From contig NZ_JH376423.1 of the NCBI RefSeq assembly GCF_000233455.1, forward strand, positions 62,001 through 126,000: a stretch of 64,000 bases of DNA, in the 5' to 3' direction. The notes beneath the pieces are model-generated. The model saw only the letters and a list, made by a program, of their open reading frames with translations, was not told the DNA's origin and did no database searches. Positions 62,081 to 64,000 of the stretch are shown piece by piece (position 1 is the stretch's first letter; every line of letters starts with the position of its first letter). The DNA is from [Clostridium] citroniae WAL-17108. Lineage in GTDB: Bacteria; Bacillota; Clostridia; Lachnospirales; Lachnospiraceae. Position numbers and translations under genes: made by a program.

Positions 62081-63346
62081 TTGTCTGTCATTCAGGTCTT
62101 TGGTCTTACTCCCTTAAAAGGGGAGATATCCATACAAGGTTCTAAAAATGCCGTTTTGCCCATGATGGCCGCGGCTGTGCTTCACAGAGGGATTACTGTT
62201 TTAACCAATGTCCCGGTTATCCGGGATGTGGCCTGTATGCTGGACATACTGGAATTTCTCGGCGCCAGATGCTGCCATAAGGGCGACTGCCTGGTTATTG
62301 ACGCCCGGAACATCACCCAGACCAGCATACCGGAGCGGTATGTGACCGCCATGCGTTCTTCTATTGTCGTACTCAGCGCCCTGCTGGGACGCATGGGAGA
62401 GGGGTGCAGCTGTTATCCGGGAGGATGCCTGATCGGAGCCAGGCCCATCGACCTTCATCTTATGGTCCTTAAAAGCCTGGGAGCTGAGATCAGCGAGACG
62501 GAGGGACACATTAGAGCTGCCTGCGGCAAAGGGCTTACGGGGACGGAGATCCACCTGCCTTATCCCAGCGTGGGGGCAACGGAGCAGGCCATACTGGGAT
62601 CTGTTCTGGCCAGAGATGTGACCATTATACACGGAGCAGCCAGGGAGCCGGAGATCAGCCAGCTTTGCCGTTTCCTCAACAACATGGGGGCCGTTATCTG
62701 CGGAATGGGCACAGACCACCTCATGATACAGGGAGTGGAGGAACTGCACGACAGCAGCTTCCGGGTGGAAGGGGACCGGATTGTAGCCGGCACGTATGCA
62801 GCAGCAGTTGCAGCAGCCACGGGAAGCGTGATCTTAAGGGAAGTCTGTCCCACGGAGCTGGAAGTTCCCCTGGAAATGCTGAAACAGGCCGGTGTATCGG
62901 TCCGCATTGAGAAGTGCTGCAAACAGATCCGGATCGAGATGAAGCAGCGTCCGGGCTGCCTGAACATTAAGACAGGGCCTTACCCCCAATTCCCCACAGA
63001 TCTTCAGTCGCCCTTTATGGCATTCCTGGCTTCCGGGGAGGGGACCAGCACCATTGAGGAGCGGGTGTTTGAGGGCAGGTTTGCCACGGTGCGTTCCCTG
63101 ATCCGGATGGGGGCATCCATAAGAACTGAGGAACGCAAAGCAGTGATTGAGGGGCATTACCCTTTGAAGGGGGCGGAAGTATCTGCCTCGGATCTAAGGG
63201 GAGGGGCGGCTCTTGCAGTGGCGGCCCTGGCAGCCCAGGGAGAGACCCTGATCAGAGACTGCCATCACATTGAGCGGGGGTATGAGGATATTTGCCGCGA
63301 CATGGCGGTTTTGGGGGCCGACATCAGGTGGCTGGAGCGGGAGTGA
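62081..63346 (+). CDS. murA: UDP-N-acetylglucosamine 1-carboxyvinyltransferase
   Basis: 421-residue first committed enzyme of peptidoglycan synthesis, the fosfomycin target. The start is TTG 62081 after AGGAGGTG. GSKNAVLPMMAAAVL holds the Lys/Asn substrate pair. The Cys of YPGGCLIGARPIDLHL is the phosphoenolpyruvate/fosfomycin-reactive residue, so fosfomycin sensitivity of this isozyme is expected. Other landmarks: GATEQAILGSVLA and PTDLQSPFMAFL. Firmicutes often carry two MurA paralogues; this one sits in dcw next to ftsQ. Confidence 0.93.
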   Translation: MSVIQVFGLTPLKGEISIQGSKNAVLPMMAAAVLHRGITVLTNVPVIRDVACMLDILEFLGARCCHKGDCLVIDARNITQTSIPERYVTAMRSSIVVLSALLGRMGEGCSCYPGGCLIGARPIDLHLMVLKSLGAEISETEGHIRAACGKGLTGTEIHLPYPSVGATEQAILGSVLARDVTIIHGAAREPEISQLCRFLNNMGAVICGMGTDHLMIQGVEELHDSSFRVEGDRIVAGTYAAAVAAATGSVILREVCPTELEVPLEMLKQAGVSVRIEKCCKQIRIEMKQRPGCLNIKTGPYPQFPTDLQSPFMAFLASGEGTSTIEERVFEGRFATVRSLIRMGASIRTEERKAVIEGHYPLKGAEVSASDLRGGAALAVAALAAQGETLIRDCHHIERGYEDICRDMAVLGADIRWLERE

Positions 63347-63363
63347 GTGATCCATCGTTCCCT

Positions 63364-63446
63364 TCTGCGGATCGCTGAAGGCGCTCGGTGGATTGTTTAA
63401 GGCACTCTGCGGCTTGCTGAAGGCATTCTGCGATTGTTTAGGCGCT
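63364..63446. repeat. Four degenerate 21-bp tandem repeats
   Basis: Units at 63364-63384, 63385-63405, 63406-63426 and 63427-63446 (20 bases). Each begins TC and has a TTGTTTAAGGC or TTGCTGAAGGC-like second half. They fill the gap between murA and ftsQ. Confidence 0.85.
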
Positions 63447-63493
63447 TGAAACACGCTTCGGGGAAATGAATTCATAACCAGGTGAGGTACTGC

Positions 63494-64000
63494 ATGAGAA
63501 ATTTTGGTAGGAAACATCATACGGGAGCAGGAATCGCTGTGGCAGTCATACTGCTGGCAGCCATCCTGCTTCTGTCCGTGCATATACAGAATATTTCAGT
63601 GACGGGCAGCAACAAATACAGTGAAAAGCAGATCGAGGAATTTTTGTTTTCCGGAAGGTGGGGCAAAAATTCCGCTTATGCTTATTTTGCGGACAGGTTT
63701 AAACCCCACCGCCAGATTCCTTTTGTGGAGGACTACAAAGTGGTGTTCCACGGCCCCTTTCAAGTGGAGGTCATCATCTACGAAAAAAGCATTGTGGGAT
63801 ATGTATCCTATATGAGCAGCTACATGTATTTTGACAAGGACGGGATCGTGGTGGAGAGTTCCGGCAACCAGCTGGAGGGTGTTCCCTGGATCACTGGACT
63901 GGATTTTGGGCAGATCGTGCTTCACAGGGCTCTTCCCGTGGAGGATAAGAATGTGTTTGAGGAGATCCTCAACCTGACCCAGCAGCTTTCCACCTATGAG
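63494..64000 (+). CDS. ftsQ: FtsQ/DivIB-like cell division protein (3' partial)
   Basis: 169 residues visible, running off the right edge. ATG 63494 has a GGTGAGG site upstream. Short basic N-terminus (MRNFGRKHHTG), one helix (AGIAVAVILLAAILLLSV), then a POTRA-like domain starting IQNISVTGSNKYSEKQIEEFLF and a beta domain (VVFHGPFQVEVIIYEKSIVGYVSYMSSYMYFDKDGIVVESSGNQLEGVPWITGLDF). It stabilises the FtsL-FtsB complex of the divisome. The codon frame is intact to base 64000. Confidence 0.9.
   Translation, partial: MRNFGRKHHTGAGIAVAVILLAAILLLSVHIQNISVTGSNKYSEKQIEEFLFSGRWGKNSAYAYFADRFKPHRQIPFVEDYKVVFHGPFQVEVIIYEKSIVGYVSYMSSYMYFDKDGIVVESSGNQLEGVPWITGLDFGQIVLHRALPVEDKNVFEEILNLTQQLSTYE

Noticed and set aside
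63194..63583. Minus-strand frame with heptad repeats near ftsQ
   Set aside because: Produced by the 21-bp repeats and murA shadow; no start site.

Overview
The window looks like a chromosomal segment of a gut Lachnospiraceae/Clostridia-type Firmicute. It has medium GC, strong AGGAGG ribosome binding sites, frequent TTG/GTG starts, a mraZ-led division and cell-wall (dcw) cluster, a SpoVD/PBP2B-like pair, GH36 sugar uptake genes and sodium-pump subunits. The style resembles the Enterocloster/Clostridium bolteae-clostridioforme group, but that is an impression, not a database result. I see no tRNA, rRNA, CRISPR array, insertion sequence or phage gene. Coding density is high; most genes sit in co-directional operons with 1-40 bp overlaps or short gaps.

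Layout: 1-6986 is an alpha-galactoside module (YesN-type regulator cut by the window edge, sugar-binding lipoprotein, two permeases, GH36 alpha-galactosidase). 7007-10102 holds an AraC-HTH/GNAT fusion and a HelD-like helicase. 10165-18976 is an unusual block: a two-component system divergent from an operon for a beta-propeller-like/solute-binding fusion lipoprotein, two MalF/MalG-type permeases, an HlyD/MacA-like adaptor with a very long coiled coil and a MacB-like membrane protein without an ATPase. It is followed by a PTS EIIC-EAL fusion (19048) and a BlaI/M56 regulatory pair (21235-23741). 23716-30937 holds a metallophosphoesterase, a possible 37-residue membrane peptide beside tandem repeats, acylphosphatase, a YihY-like protein, a LysR regulator and a heterodimeric ABC exporter with one degenerate ATP site. 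31158-35462 has a CorC/HlyC-like protein, a decarboxylase sodium-pump beta subunit with a tiny membrane partner, and an AGCS symporter.

35708-47816 is a catabolic island: YheO-type regulator, SDR, complete CUT2 sugar-type ABC importer, NAD-dependent epimerase, allantoinase/hydantoinase-like amidohydrolase, M20 carbamoylase/allantoate-amidohydrolase-like enzyme, RidA, and an opposing operon for a cyclase-family hydrolase, an acetamidase/formamidase and an FCD-domain GntR regulator. I infer uptake and stepwise opening of a cyclic ureide or hydantoin-like compound that may carry a sugar or polyol part. 48123-51877 has ychF, an NADH oxidase-like flavoprotein and lgt. 51998-64000 is the dcw cluster mraZ-rsmH-ftsL-two class B PBPs-mraY-murD-ftsW-murA-ftsQ, cut by the right edge inside ftsQ.

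The best candidates for an undescribed system are the 10.2-19.0 kb envelope block, which joins importer-type permeases to efflux-type adaptor parts with no ATPase gene nearby, and the 35.7-47.8 kb ureide-type island, whose control region carries four copies of one 9-bp motif.
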